Below are positions 25,947-35,096 of a DNA stretch of 64,000 bases, one piece after another. The position numbers and the translations under genes were made by a program. The stretch spans positions 372,001-436,000 of the forward strand of contig JAJNPV010000050.1 in assembly GCA_021155195.1 (NCBI GenBank), read 5' to 3'. Within the stretch, counting starts at the first letter, position 1. The number at the start of each line of letters is the position of its first letter. This stretch comes from Ohtaekwangia sp. Lineage in GTDB: Bacteria > Bacteroidota > Bacteroidia > Cytophagales > Cyclobacteriaceae. The notes beneath the pieces were generated by a model, which ran no database searches, had not been told where the DNA came from, and saw only the letters and a program-made list of their open reading frames with translations.

Positions 25947-27167
25947 TTAATTCTTTCCACGCAGGAAATCCATTTTTATTACTGACTGGTTATATTGAGT
26001 TAGCGCCATAAGGTAATTGACTTTAATTATTTGAGCACTTTGAACGGATTGCAGAAACTCGATGTATCCAATTTCTCCACCGCGATAAGCCTTACCCGCC
26101 TGCTGTAAAATTAAATTCGCGTTTTGCAGTGCACTGGTTTCATAGTATTGCAAACTCGCTTCATTCTTTTCCAATTCTTGCTGTGTTTGTTCAAGTTCTC
26201 CTTCTAATGTGGTTTGAAAAAATTCAGCACTTTTTCTTATTGCCTCTTCCTGAAAACCAGCCGCTTTTGCCTTTGCTACTTGTGGGCCAAACCAAAGGGG
26301 AACGGAAACCCCTAATTGAAAACCTTGAAATCGTTTATTCTTGTCGTAATAAACTTCTTGTCCACTTAGGTTTTGAAAACCAATTAAGCTTTGATTGAAA
26401 TAGCCTATGGTAATATCCGGTAACAAGCCCGATTTCTCCACTCGCCTGTTTTTATTTGCAACCACTACCTGCTGATTCATATAACTAAGCTGAGGATTAT
26501 TGGAAACTGGGTCCGCAGGAAGTGTGAGTTTAGTTAGCCCTTCACTTGGAAGAAAAGTGTTTTCACTTTTTAACAGCGTCTTCAATTTACTTTGCAAGAT
26601 CAGTATGTCCGTCTCGCTTTTTCGCAATTGATTTTTTACTTCTTGTAGTTGTGTTTCTGCAGTTGTCTTCTCCAACAAGGTGCTCTCACCGGCTTTATGC
26701 CGAAGGGCTGATGCGCGCGCGAAATCTGTAAACAAACTATCCTGTGACATTAATAAAGAATGCAGCGCTTGCTGGTACACTAATTGTTCGTATACCGATT
26801 TCACCTCATACACCAATGTGTTTTGAACAACTGATAGATTCATTTGAGAACCAGTTACTTGTTCTTTTTTCAATTTAGTGTGTGCACGGATAGCCGTAGG
26901 AAATGGAATGCTTTGCGTGAATGTAAAATTGTTGTCCGTTTCAATCGTATTGTACTGACCACTCATCCACATAGCAGAAAATTTTCCAAGATCGCTTCCG
27001 GTTTTCTTCATCTGCTTAAAATATTCAACCTCAAACTCAGCTGACTTGATTTGAAGATTGTTTTGCAAAGCCGTTTGAATGGCTTGCTCGCGGGTTAGCT
27101 GTTGTGCTTGTGCAGGCACAGCAATTAGGACAAATAAGATGTAAACACTTTGAATAATATTTTTCAT
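25947..27167 (-). CDS. TolC-family outer-membrane channel of the RND system
   Basis: The 406-residue protein has a signal peptide ending at PAQAQQ. It shows the two repeated long helical hairpin regions typical of TolC/CusC outer-membrane factors, for example TREQAIQTALQNNLQI at the start of the first repeat and G-(G/E)-I-G-Y-I-E-F-L-Q-S near the end. The segments rich in Q, E, A and L form the periplasmic coiled-coil tunnel. It overlaps the end of the pump gene by four bases (27164-27167) and precedes the adaptor gene. The three genes form one tripartite exporter. Confidence 0.9.
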   Translation of the reverse strand: MKNIIQSVYILFVLIAVPAQAQQLTREQAIQTALQNNLQIKSAEFEVEYFKQMKKTGSDLGKFSAMWMSGQYNTIETDNNFTFTQSIPFPTAIRAHTKLKKEQVTGSQMNLSVVQNTLVYEVKSVYEQLVYQQALHSLLMSQDSLFTDFARASALRHKAGESTLLEKTTAETQLQEVKNQLRKSETDILILQSKLKTLLKSENTFLPSEGLTKLTLPADPVSNNPQLSYMNQQVVVANKNRRVEKSGLLPDITIGYFNQSLIGFQNLSGQEVYYDKNKRFQGFQLGVSVPLWFGPQVAKAKAAGFQEEAIRKSAEFFQTTLEGELEQTQQELEKNEASLQYYETSALQNANLILQQAGKAYRGGEIGYIEFLQSVQSAQIIKVNYLMALTQYNQSVIKMDFLRGKN

Positions 27168-30100
27168 TGCTCAATGGGTTGAGTGTCCTTTTCAAAATAG
27201 GTATACAAAACAGGTAACACTAAAAGTGTGAGTAAAGTAGCGGTAACCAATCCTCCAATAACGACTGTTGCAAGAGGTCTTTGAACTTCTGCACCAGCTC
27301 CTTGCGATAACGCCATGGGAAGAAAACCGAGTGACGCCACAAGCGCAGTCATGAGTACGGGGCGCAATCTCACTTCGGTTCCTTTTAAAACAATTTCATT
27401 TAGTGACAATACTCCTTTTGCTTTCAAGCGATTGAATTCCGCTATTAGCACGATGCCATTTAGTACAGCTACTCCAAATAGAGCAATAAAGCCCACTCCG
27501 GCAGAGATACTGAAAGGCATATCGCGCAACCAGAGGGCGATGATTCCTCCAATGGACGATAACGGTATTGCTGTAAAAATTAATAATCCATGACGAAAAG
27601 AATGAAAGGTAAAGTACAAGAGAAGGAAAATCAGAGAGAGCGCTAGCGGCACAGCAATCATCAATCGCTGCGTTGCTTCTTCAAGGTTTTTAAATGCACC
27701 TCCATAAGTAAGATAATACCCGGGCTCAAATTTGAGTTGCTTCGAAACGAGTTTATCAATCTCCTCAACAATACTCTGTACATCGCGGCCACGCACATTA
27801 AAGCCAACAGCAATTCTACGTTTAGCATCATCACGTTGTATTTGGTTTGGCCCAATCTTCATTTCAATGTTAGCAATTTGCCCAAGTGGTACTTGCAAGC
27901 CCGAAGGAGCCGTAACCGATAACTCTTTAATATCATCTATGCCGGTTCGGTTTTCCCGATTTAATCGCACCACCAAATCAAACCGTCTTTCCTTTTCAAA
28001 AACCAATCCTGCTATCTCACCTGAGAAGCCACTGCGCAACACTTGATTTGCATCCTGTATGTTCAATCCAAATTGAGCCAACTTATCGCGATTCCATGTA
28101 ACAACTATTTGTTGTAAACCACCAATAGGCTCCACATAAATGTCTTGTGCCCCTTCCACTTTCCCGGCAATTTTTCCAATCTTCTCGGCATAGGTTGCTA
28201 ATAGATTTAAATCTTCGCCATACACTTTTATTACTACATCTTGCCTGGCACCCGTCATCAGTTCATTAAAGCGCATTTGAATGGGTTGTTGAAATCCATA
28301 GGCTACACCGGGCAATTCTTCCTGGAGTTTTGAAGACATTTTTTCTGCAAGCTCATCGCGCGTTGTTGCACTCGTCCATTCACTGCGATCTTTTAAGACA
28401 ATAATTAAATCGCTGTTTTCCATCGGCATGGGATCTGTGGGAATCTCAGAAGTCCCTATTTTTCCAATCACCCGTTCCACTTCAGGAAAATTATCAAGCA
28501 GTACCCGCGAACTTTTCTGTGTGGTCTCTATCGACTGGCCGAGCGAACTCCCTGTAAGTAATGTAGTCTCGACAGCAAAATCTCCTTCATCTAAGGAAGG
28601 AATAAATTCTCCCCCCATTCGCAAGAATAATATCACGCTAGCAATAAAGAAGACCAATGCTGCGGACACAATTAATAACCTACGCCTAAGTGCGAATGAA
28701 ATTGTAGGTTCATAGATGCGATGAAAAAATGCGATGATCTTATCAGAGATATTCTTCTTGTGCCCTGTTGTTTTACCTAAAAACAAAGAAGAAATCATAG
28801 GCACATACGTGATGGAAAGAATAAGTGCCCCGATGATGGCGAATGAAACAGTTTGCGCCATTGGGCCAAACATTTTGCCTTCAATGCCAACTAGTGAAAG
28901 GATTGGAAGATATACTATTAGGATAATAATCTGACCAAATGCAGCCGAACGCATCATGCCACTGGCAGATTGCTGAACTTCCGCATCCATCTCAGTTTGG
29001 CTAAGCTTTCGCGAAACAGTTGCAAGGCCTAAGTGATGCATGGTAGCCTCCACAATAATTACCGCACCATCTACAATCAATCCAAAATCAATAGCGCCAA
29101 GGCTCATGAGATTACCCGAAACTCCGAACAAATTCATCATGCTAATGGCGAACAACATCGCGAGTGGAATTACGGAAGCAACCACTAATCCTGCCCTGAA
29201 ATTTCCAAGCAATAGAACCAATACAAATACCACGATGAGAGCACCTTCGGCCAGATTTTTTGTTACGGTACCAATGGCCTTGTTCACTAATTTGGTGCGA
29301 TCTAAATACGGTTCTATTTCCACTCCTTCTGGTAATGATTTACTTATTTGTGCAATTCGTTCTTTAACTTTTTCAATTACCAAAGAAGAGTTTGCTCCTT
29401 TTAGCATAAGTACAATCGCACCAACCGATTCACCTTCATCGTTGTACGTCATGGCACCATAGCGAGCAGTGCTTCCAAGCTGAACCTCCCCTACATCTCT
29501 AATTAATACCGGTAAACTGTTCGAGTTTGTCTTTACAACGATTTGTTGCAGATCACTGATTGTTTCCACCAATCCCTCACTTCGAATAAAATAGCTATAC
29601 GGTTTATGTTCTATATATGCTCCGCCTGTATTTTGATTGTTCTTCTCGAGTGCTGTAAAAACATCAGTGATACTGATATTTAAACTTCTCAGCTTGTTGA
29701 TATCAAGTGCGATTTCGTATTGCTTTACAAACCCACCAAAACTGCTTACATCTGCAACACCCTCTGTGCCTAACAATTGCCTGCGCACGATCCAATCCTG
29801 AATGGTGCGAAGTTCCATAGCATCAAACTTAGTTTCATAACCCTTTTTCGGTCTAATCACATATTGATAGATTTCACTTAAGCCTGTAGAGAGTGGTGAA
29901 ATTTCCGGATTACCCGATCCAGCAGGAATTAAACTTTTTGCCTGGGAAAGGCGCTCGTTAACTTGCTGACGCGCCCAGTAAACATCTGTCTTTTCTGAGA
30001 AAACAATTGTGACCACCGACAATCCGAAGCGAGAGAAAGAACGAATCTCAGTTATCTCAGGAATGGTAGCCATTGTCTGTTCAACAGGAAATGTAATGAG

Positions 30101-30289
30101 TCGCTCCACCTCAGGTGCGGCTAATGAAGGCGAAACTGTAAGGATCTGAACCTGATTATTTGTGATGTCTGGCACCGCGTCAATCGGGAGTTGCGTAAGC
30201 GAATAACTACCCCAAATAATCAGGGCAACCGTAAGCATACCAACGATAATTTTATTCCTTATCGAAAAGGAAATAATGCTAGTAAGCAT
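27164..30289 (-). CDS. czcA: Heavy-metal RND efflux pump, CzcA type
   Basis: The 1041-residue protein has the standard RND plan of two membrane halves with large periplasmic loops. The fourth helix carries D401-F-G-L-I-V-D407-G-A-V-x-x-x-E414. The spacing matches the D402/D408/E415 proton-relay residues known in the CzcA protein of Cupriavidus. This puts it in the divalent-cation group (cobalt, zinc, cadmium) rather than the copper/silver CusA group. The N-terminus includes the conserved P-(I)-D-A-V-P-D-I-T motif. It exports metal ions using the proton gradient with the adaptor and TolC protein encoded downstream. The order pump-TolC-adaptor is common in Bacteroidota. Confidence 0.93.
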   Translation of the reverse strand: MLTSIISFSIRNKIIVGMLTVALIIWGSYSLTQLPIDAVPDITNNQVQILTVSPSLAAPEVERLITFPVEQTMATIPEITEIRSFSRFGLSVVTIVFSEKTDVYWARQQVNERLSQAKSLIPAGSGNPEISPLSTGLSEIYQYVIRPKKGYETKFDAMELRTIQDWIVRRQLLGTEGVADVSSFGGFVKQYEIALDINKLRSLNISITDVFTALEKNNQNTGGAYIEHKPYSYFIRSEGLVETISDLQQIVVKTNSNSLPVLIRDVGEVQLGSTARYGAMTYNDEGESVGAIVLMLKGANSSLVIEKVKERIAQISKSLPEGVEIEPYLDRTKLVNKAIGTVTKNLAEGALIVVFVLVLLLGNFRAGLVVASVIPLAMLFAISMMNLFGVSGNLMSLGAIDFGLIVDGAVIIVEATMHHLGLATVSRKLSQTEMDAEVQQSASGMMRSAAFGQIIILIVYLPILSLVGIEGKMFGPMAQTVSFAIIGALILSITYVPMISSLFLGKTTGHKKNISDKIIAFFHRIYEPTISFALRRRLLIVSAALVFFIASVILFLRMGGEFIPSLDEGDFAVETTLLTGSSLGQSIETTQKSSRVLLDNFPEVERVIGKIGTSEIPTDPMPMENSDLIIVLKDRSEWTSATTRDELAEKMSSKLQEELPGVAYGFQQPIQMRFNELMTGARQDVVIKVYGEDLNLLATYAEKIGKIAGKVEGAQDIYVEPIGGLQQIVVTWNRDKLAQFGLNIQDANQVLRSGFSGEIAGLVFEKERRFDLVVRLNRENRTGIDDIKELSVTAPSGLQVPLGQIANIEMKIGPNQIQRDDAKRRIAVGFNVRGRDVQSIVEEIDKLVSKQLKFEPGYYLTYGGAFKNLEEATQRLMIAVPLALSLIFLLLYFTFHSFRHGLLIFTAIPLSSIGGIIALWLRDMPFSISAGVGFIALFGVAVLNGIVLIAEFNRLKAKGVLSLNEIVLKGTEVRLRPVLMTALVASLGFLPMALSQGAGAEVQRPLATVVIGGLVTATLLTLLVLPVLYTYFEKDTQPIEQ

Positions 30290-30387
30290 GAAAAGTTCTT
30301 TAGTAAAAAAATAAGTATAAATAATGCGTTGCTACCTAAACGTATTGCTTAGATAACATGAGAAATAGTCTGGGACTAAGGCTATAC

Positions 30388-30780
30388 TTAACTGTTTCGT
30401 GGCGGCTGCCAGATGGATTGGCTAAAATCAGACGAGAAGGCCGACTGGTAAAAATTTGAGTAAGACACATTGCATACCAGTGTTGAAAGTTCAGGTGCAT
30501 CAAACACAGGAATCAAAGTTACCGTATGGGCAAACGTGCAATCGGGAGATTTGAAGGGAAGATCTTCATGTTCCTGATGTTCTTCCTTATCATGGCGCTC
30601 AGCTTCCGATCCATAATGGAGGTTTAGGAAATCATAGAATGAAACATCTGCACTTTTTACTTTATGCTGTTGGTAGTGCTCAATCAACCGGGGAAGCTTT
30701 ACGAAATCGTGCAAATCCATTACGCTCCCCAGAAGGGTTATTGAAAGGAGCATGAATGCAATTGATTTTCGTATTGGCAC
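30388..30780 (-). CDS. Small His/Glu-rich exported protein upstream of the efflux operon
   Basis: The roughly 130-residue protein has a basic start and hydrophobic helix (PIRKSIAFMLLSITLLGSVM). A histidine- and glutamate-rich stretch follows (H-Y-Q-Q-H, then ERHDKEEHQEHED), and it ends in W-Q-P-P-R. Short proteins like this, finishing in a P-P-K/R motif, sit before czc/cus-type operons in other Bacteroidota. The charged stretch could bind divalent metal, making it a periplasmic sensor or chaperone candidate. The start is uncertain: GTG at 30780 is used here, TTG at 30804 would add eight residues and ATG at 30753 would remove nine. It is 98 bases upstream of the pump gene. Confidence 0.65.
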   Translation of the reverse strand: MPIRKSIAFMLLSITLLGSVMDLHDFVKLPRLIEHYQQHKVKSADVSFYDFLNLHYGSEAERHDKEEHQEHEDLPFKSPDCTFAHTVTLIPVFDAPELSTLVCNVSYSNFYQSAFSSDFSQSIWQPPRNS

Positions 30781-30874
30781 TTCAGAAATCTTTAGCGTTG
30801 GCAAGATAAAAAAGAAATTCTGAAAAGAATCTGAAGATATGTGAATGGTACAAAACGTGGTTTAAAAAGCTTAT

Positions 30875-31927
30875 TTAGAATAAACTGAAATTACCGCCCT
30901 TTCTAAACAACGTTAAGTTATAAGGTGGCAGTTGTCGGCCCGCAAAATATTTCTTCTTAGCTACCCGATGTAATTGATGAATTGCATCTGCAATGTTTCC
31001 TTCACCCGACATACGTCTCCCAAATTGCGAATCATTTACATCCCCTCCATGAAACGAACAGATTTGATTCCACACTTTCTCAAACCGATCCGGAAAATTC
31101 TTTTGCAGCCAATCCTCAAAAATTTTTCCAATAGAACCATTCAGTCGCACCACCGTCATGCCACAAGCGAGCGCTCCATGATCAGCTGCCGCTTTTAGAA
31201 CAGCAGGTATTTCGTGGTGATTCAAGCCCGGTATGATCGGTGCATTCATAACTCCGGTTGGCACCCCTGCTTTTGCAAGCGCTTCAATGGTTTTTAATCG
31301 CTTTAGTGCACTCGCTGTTCGTGGCTCTAAGGTTCTTCTTAAGTCTTCATTTAAAGTAGTGATGGAAAGGTATACGTGTACAAGATTATCTTTCGCTAAA
31401 TCGGTAAGCAGATCAATATCACGGAGGATTAAACTATTTTTTGTGATGAGCCCGACCGGGTGACGATAGTTGGCAAACACTTTTAAGATACTTCTTGTGA
31501 TCTCAAACTTACGCTCTTGTGGTTGATAGCAATCAGTATTACCGCTGAGCATAATCGGTGCAGCGTTCCAATTCCTGTTTAAGAGTTGTTGTTCTAAAAG
31601 TGAAGCCGCATTTTTCTTTACAATAATTTTACTTTCAAAATCAAGACCGGCACTGAATCCATAATACTCATGCGTGTTTCGTGCGTAACAATAAATGCAA
31701 CCATGTTCACACCCCTGATACGGATTCATGGAATACATCATACTCAAATCAGGACTTGTTACTTTATTCACAATCTTTTTCGGAGTTTCGAGAAAGATTT
31801 GAGTTTGTGGTGATTCTAAAAGTGGCTCATCAAGACCTTCAATATGATCGGTTACATACTGAGCTTTGAGAAACTTATTTCCGGTTTTTATTTGAGCCCC
31901 GCGACCTTTAAAGTATTCCTTATCCAT
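30875..31927 (-). CDS. PA0069-family radical SAM protein
   Basis: The 350-residue protein has the radical-SAM cluster motif C-E-H-G-C-I-Y-C (C-x3-C-x2-C) near residue 75, followed by Y-A-R. The N-terminal G-R-G-A-Q-I motif is typical of the PA0069/Rv2578c group, which is distantly related to spore photoproduct lyase. The TIM-barrel part includes S-G-N-T-D-C-Y-Q and L-I-T-K-N. The reaction of this group is not established, and a DNA or nucleotide repair role has only been suggested. It is divergent from the PLP enzyme gene, with a 21-base palindrome in the shared gap. A TATTCTTG element ends four bases from the ATG. Confidence 0.88.
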   Translation of the reverse strand: MDKEYFKGRGAQIKTGNKFLKAQYVTDHIEGLDEPLLESPQTQIFLETPKKIVNKVTSPDLSMMYSMNPYQGCEHGCIYCYARNTHEYYGFSAGLDFESKIIVKKNAASLLEQQLLNRNWNAAPIMLSGNTDCYQPQERKFEITRSILKVFANYRHPVGLITKNSLILRDIDLLTDLAKDNLVHVYLSITTLNEDLRRTLEPRTASALKRLKTIEALAKAGVPTGVMNAPIIPGLNHHEIPAVLKAAADHGALACGMTVVRLNGSIGKIFEDWLQKNFPDRFEKVWNQICSFHGGDVNDSQFGRRMSGEGNIADAIHQLHRVAKKKYFAGRQLPPYNLTLFRKGGNFSLF

Positions 31928-31935
31928 AAAACAAG

Positions 31936-31956
31936 AATACTAATATATTTAGTATT
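31936..31956. promoter_or_regulatory. 21-base palindrome in a divergent promoter region
   Basis: AATACTAA (31936-31943) and TTAGTATT (31949-31956) are perfect inverted repeats with a five-base spacer TATAT. The site lies eight bases before the radical SAM start codon and overlaps its candidate -7 element. It could be an operator for a dimeric regulator, although A+T-rich palindromes also occur by chance. Confidence 0.4.
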
Positions 31957-32022
31957 TTAGGTAGATATTTAGCTTAATGTGCAAATAGAGTTAGAAACAA
32001 TGAATATTTATTTTAACTAAAG

Positions 32023-32925
32023 ATGCTTCAGTATAAAAGGACTCCAATTGTTGAATTGAAGTTATCAATATTTGAAGAGGCGAATGTACGGGTATTAGTA
32101 AAATGCGAATACTTAAACCACCCATTCATCTCGGGAAATAAATGGTGGAAACTAAAATACAATCTCGAGGCTGCCATTCAGCTTGATCATAAAACAATTC
32201 TCACGTTTGGTGGTGCTTATTCAAATCACATTTACGCTACAGCTGCAGCTTGTCGAGAATTAGGACTAAAGTCGATTGGAATAATTCGGGGTGAAGAAAC
32301 GTTACTCTTAAACCCGACTCTTTCTTTTGTCAAAGAATGTGGAATGGAACTTCAGTATGTTTCGCGAGAAGTATATCGCACCAAAAATGAAGCGTCATTT
32401 CTTCAACATCTAAAAGATCAGTTTGGTGATTTTTACCTCATCCCTGAAGGAGGCACCAACGAATTAGCGGTAAAAGGTGTAAAGGAGTTTGCTCAATCTT
32501 TAAATCAGGAAGCCGAGTTTGATTATCTGTGTTTACCTGTTGGAACGGGTGGAACGATAGCCGGAATGATTGAAGGGTTGGATGATTCAAAAAAAGTACT
32601 TGGCTTTGTCTCGTTAAAAGGTGGTGAGTTTCTTGAACAAGAAATCCAAACCTATACGGATGGTACAAATTTCAATCTTCTACATGATTACCATTTTGGT
32701 GGGTATGCAAAAATGACTCAATCATTAACTGACTTTACAAATCAGTTTGAAAAAGACCATTCCGTTCAATTGGATCCGGTATATACTTCTAAGATGATGT
32801 TTGGAGTTTTTGATTTGGTTAGAAAGGGATTCTTTAAAAAGGATTCAGTAGTTATGATTCTGCATACTGGAGGACTGCAAGGAAAATCTTATAAGATAAT
32901 TAGCGGAAAGAATCTTAACTTCTGA
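32023..32925 (+). CDS. PLP-dependent ACC deaminase / D-cysteine desulfhydrase family enzyme
   Basis: The 300-residue protein belongs to fold-type II PLP enzymes of the 1-aminocyclopropane-1-carboxylate deaminase / D-cysteine desulfhydrase family. The PLP lysine is in S-G-N-K-W-W-K-L-K-Y (near residue 40-48). The cofactor-stacking A-Y-S-N-H motif follows (GGAYSNHIYATAAA), and the phosphate-binding loop is G-T-G-G-T-I-A-G. It is somewhat shorter than typical ACC deaminases (about 335 residues), which fits the general desulfhydrase-like branch in Bacteroidota. The substrate cannot be decided from the sequence. Its 3' end overlaps the convergent DUF2179 gene by 11 bases. Confidence 0.88.
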   Translation: MLQYKRTPIVELKLSIFEEANVRVLVKCEYLNHPFISGNKWWKLKYNLEAAIQLDHKTILTFGGAYSNHIYATAAACRELGLKSIGIIRGEETLLLNPTLSFVKECGMELQYVSREVYRTKNEASFLQHLKDQFGDFYLIPEGGTNELAVKGVKEFAQSLNQEAEFDYLCLPVGTGGTIAGMIEGLDDSKKVLGFVSLKGGEFLEQEIQTYTDGTNFNLLHDYHFGGYAKMTQSLTDFTNQFEKDHSVQLDPVYTSKMMFGVFDLVRKGFFKKDSVVMILHTGGLQGKSYKIISGKNLNF

Positions 32926-33523
32926 TCACTCCTCGCAACCAGGTAAACACCCTTAATCCACCATGGTCTTCAGGTATTGATCCAGTTTCCGCTGCAGCTT
33001 TAACCCGTTCTACCGTATAGAAAGCAGAAGGAATAAGTTCTTTTAATTTATCAAGTAGTTCTTCCAACCGATCACGTTCAATCACCGTGAAAATAAGATT
33101 CTCATGACCATCGGGACCTTCGGCACTTACTTTTGTGAACCGAAGGTTATTAGCATTGAGGTACTTAATCAGCTCGTGTACGTCTTTACGGGTTATGATT
33201 CGAACAATCACTTTTCCATAAGCAATTTTCTCTTCAATCAACATTCCCACAAAAATTCCCGAAGCAAAGCCTGCTGGGTAAGCAACATAACACACCCAGT
33301 TATCTAGCTGTTTAAAAATTTGACTAATAGCCATTAACCAAATAAACGATTCAAAAAATCCGAGGATCGTAGAAGTGTATCTTCTTCCGCCCAGCATGTA
33401 AATAATACGAATTGTATTTATCGAAACATCACAAATGCGAGCTAGAAAAATTAGCAGCGGTAAAAGAAGAAAGCTATAAACCTCAATTGAGAGACCGAGA
33501 GTCTCAGTAAAAAACGATTCCAT
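32915..33523 (-). CDS. DUF2179/DUF5698 (UPF0316) membrane protein
   Basis: The 202-residue protein has three membrane helices in its first half, including the conserved R-(I)-x-D-V-S-I-x-T-I-R motif. A cytoplasmic DUF2179 domain follows from about residue 110 (VIVRIITRKDVHEL, then F-T-x-V-E-R-D-R-L). The family is widely conserved and its function is not known; DUF2179 resembles ligand-binding regulatory domains. It is separated from the radA stop to its own start by a single base, suggesting a radA-DUF2179 operon. The membrane topology call is by eye. Confidence 0.85.
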   Translation of the reverse strand: MESFFTETLGLSIEVYSFLLLPLLIFLARICDVSINTIRIIYMLGGRRYTSTILGFFESFIWLMAISQIFKQLDNWVCYVAYPAGFASGIFVGMLIEEKIAYGKVIVRIITRKDVHELIKYLNANNLRFTKVSAEGPDGHENLIFTVIERDRLEELLDKLKELIPSAFYTVERVKAAAETGSIPEDHGGLRVFTWLRGVIRS

Positions 33524-33524
33524 T

Positions 33525-34907
33525 CTATTTAAATAAATCTTGAAACACTTCGGTCAGCTTACCAAACGACTTCACTGTGATTTTAGTTTTAGTAAGATCC
33601 AATGATTTCTTACTATACTTAGAAATATAGATTTGCTCAAATCCTAATTTCTCGGCTTCCGAAATGCGTTGATCAATCCGATTCACCGCCCGAAGCTCTC
33701 CACCCAATCCAACTTCAGCCGCAAAACAAGTTTTATCACTTACCGATATTTCTTCCATAGATGAGATAACAGAAATACACAGTGCCAAATCAATGGCGGG
33801 GTCTTCTACATAAATGCCACCTGCCATATTCACAAACACATCTTGTGTACCCATTCTAAATCCACATCTTTTTTCCAACACGGCCAGCAACATGTTCAAT
33901 CGTTTTTGATCAAAGCCTGTGGGTGTTCGCTGCGGTGTGCCATACGATGCAGGACTCACTAAGGATTGAATCTCAATTAACAAAGGTCTGTTGCCTTCAA
34001 TAGTGGCACCAATGGTGGCTCCGCTTACCTGCCCGTCTTTTTGTGAAATTAATATTTCAGAAGGATTAGAAACTTCCCGAAGTCCCGTGCCTAACATTTC
34101 ATAGATACCGATTTCTGATGTTGATCCAAATCTGTTTTTCGTGGTGCGTAATATGCGATACGCTAAATGGCGATCGCCTTCAAATTGCAGCACGGTATCA
34201 ACCATGTGTTCCAACACTTTTGGTCCGGCCAACATTCCATCTTTAGTAATGTGACCAACTAAGAAAACTGGTGTATTTGTTTCTTTGGCAAACTTCATCA
34301 ACTCACCGGCACACTGGCGCACTTGTCCAATACTACCCGCGGCTGACTCAAGCATGTGCGAGTGCAGTGTTTGAATCGAATCAATAATAATCAGATTGGG
34401 TTCCAATGATTCTATTGCTTGGAAAATATTTTTGGTTGAAGTCTCAGCAAGCATGTAGAAGTTCTCATAGCCGCCTTTAGGTTTTGTTGAGAGTCGCTCG
34501 GCACGCATTTTAATTTGCTGTTCACTTTCCTCCCCAGATACGTAAAGTATTTTTGCTTTCTGAAGGGAAAGTCCAAGCTGGAGCATAAGGGTTGATTTGC
34601 CAATGCCTGGTTCGCCACCTATTAAGATGAGAGAGCCCGGCACAATACCTCCACCCAATACTCGATTTAATTCCTGATCAGGCGTTGAGATACGAATCTC
34701 TCCTGTAGACTCAATCTCATTAAGTGCTTTAGGTTTACTGACTTTGCTCTTGGAATCTTGTCGCCATGCATTTTTATCAGTTTCATTTTTTGAAACAACC
34801 TCTTCTACGAAGCTATTCCACGATAAGCAGGACGGACACTTGCCTATCCATTTAGGAGATTCGTAGCCACAACTTTGGCAAAAAAATAGGGTTTTGGATT
34901 TAGCCAC
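33525..34907 (-). CDS. radA: DNA recombination/repair ATPase RadA
   Basis: The 460-residue protein has the full RadA plan. It has a four-cysteine zinc finger at the N-terminus (C10, C13, C24, C27), a RecA-like ATPase with Walker A G-G-E-P-G-I-G-K-S-T, the RadA-specific K-N-R-F-G motif (RTTKNRFGS) and a Lon-protease-like C-terminal domain. RadA drives branch migration and processing of recombination intermediates. The start is a GTG, four codons before the zinc-finger strand, and no better start is visible. It is followed immediately by the DUF2179 gene. The region upstream (about 190 bases) is shared with the divergent DUF3857 operon. Confidence 0.95.
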   Translation of the reverse strand: MAKSKTLFFCQSCGYESPKWIGKCPSCLSWNSFVEEVVSKNETDKNAWRQDSKSKVSKPKALNEIESTGEIRISTPDQELNRVLGGGIVPGSLILIGGEPGIGKSTLMLQLGLSLQKAKILYVSGEESEQQIKMRAERLSTKPKGGYENFYMLAETSTKNIFQAIESLEPNLIIIDSIQTLHSHMLESAAGSIGQVRQCAGELMKFAKETNTPVFLVGHITKDGMLAGPKVLEHMVDTVLQFEGDRHLAYRILRTTKNRFGSTSEIGIYEMLGTGLREVSNPSEILISQKDGQVSGATIGATIEGNRPLLIEIQSLVSPASYGTPQRTPTGFDQKRLNMLLAVLEKRCGFRMGTQDVFVNMAGGIYVEDPAIDLALCISVISSMEEISVSDKTCFAAEVGLGGELRAVNRIDQRISEAEKLGFEQIYISKYSKKSLDLTKTKITVKSFGKLTEVFQDLFK

Positions 34908-35096
34908 TGGTTTTATTCAAAGTAAAGAAAGTTTGCGGGTTCGGAATAACCAATCTGAGTGTAAATCAAAAAGGTAGAAATTGGAAAAATTCATTTAATG
35001 AACAAACCTTACATGTGGCAAAACTAAACTTATGAAGTCATTCAAAAAATAAAGTGGGAATAATATATATTTCAAAAATTACCTAATCCAACCCTT

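Noticed and set aside
29040..29462. 140-residue plus-strand frame inside the czcA gene
   Set aside because: It is an antisense shadow of a highly conserved pump gene; long antisense frames are common in such hydrophobic coding DNA.
35042..35073. Promoter for the DUF3857 operon at TATATTTC (35066-35073)
   Set aside because: The -7 match is imperfect and no TTTG lies at the right distance; in so A+T-rich a stretch it is not distinguishable from chance.
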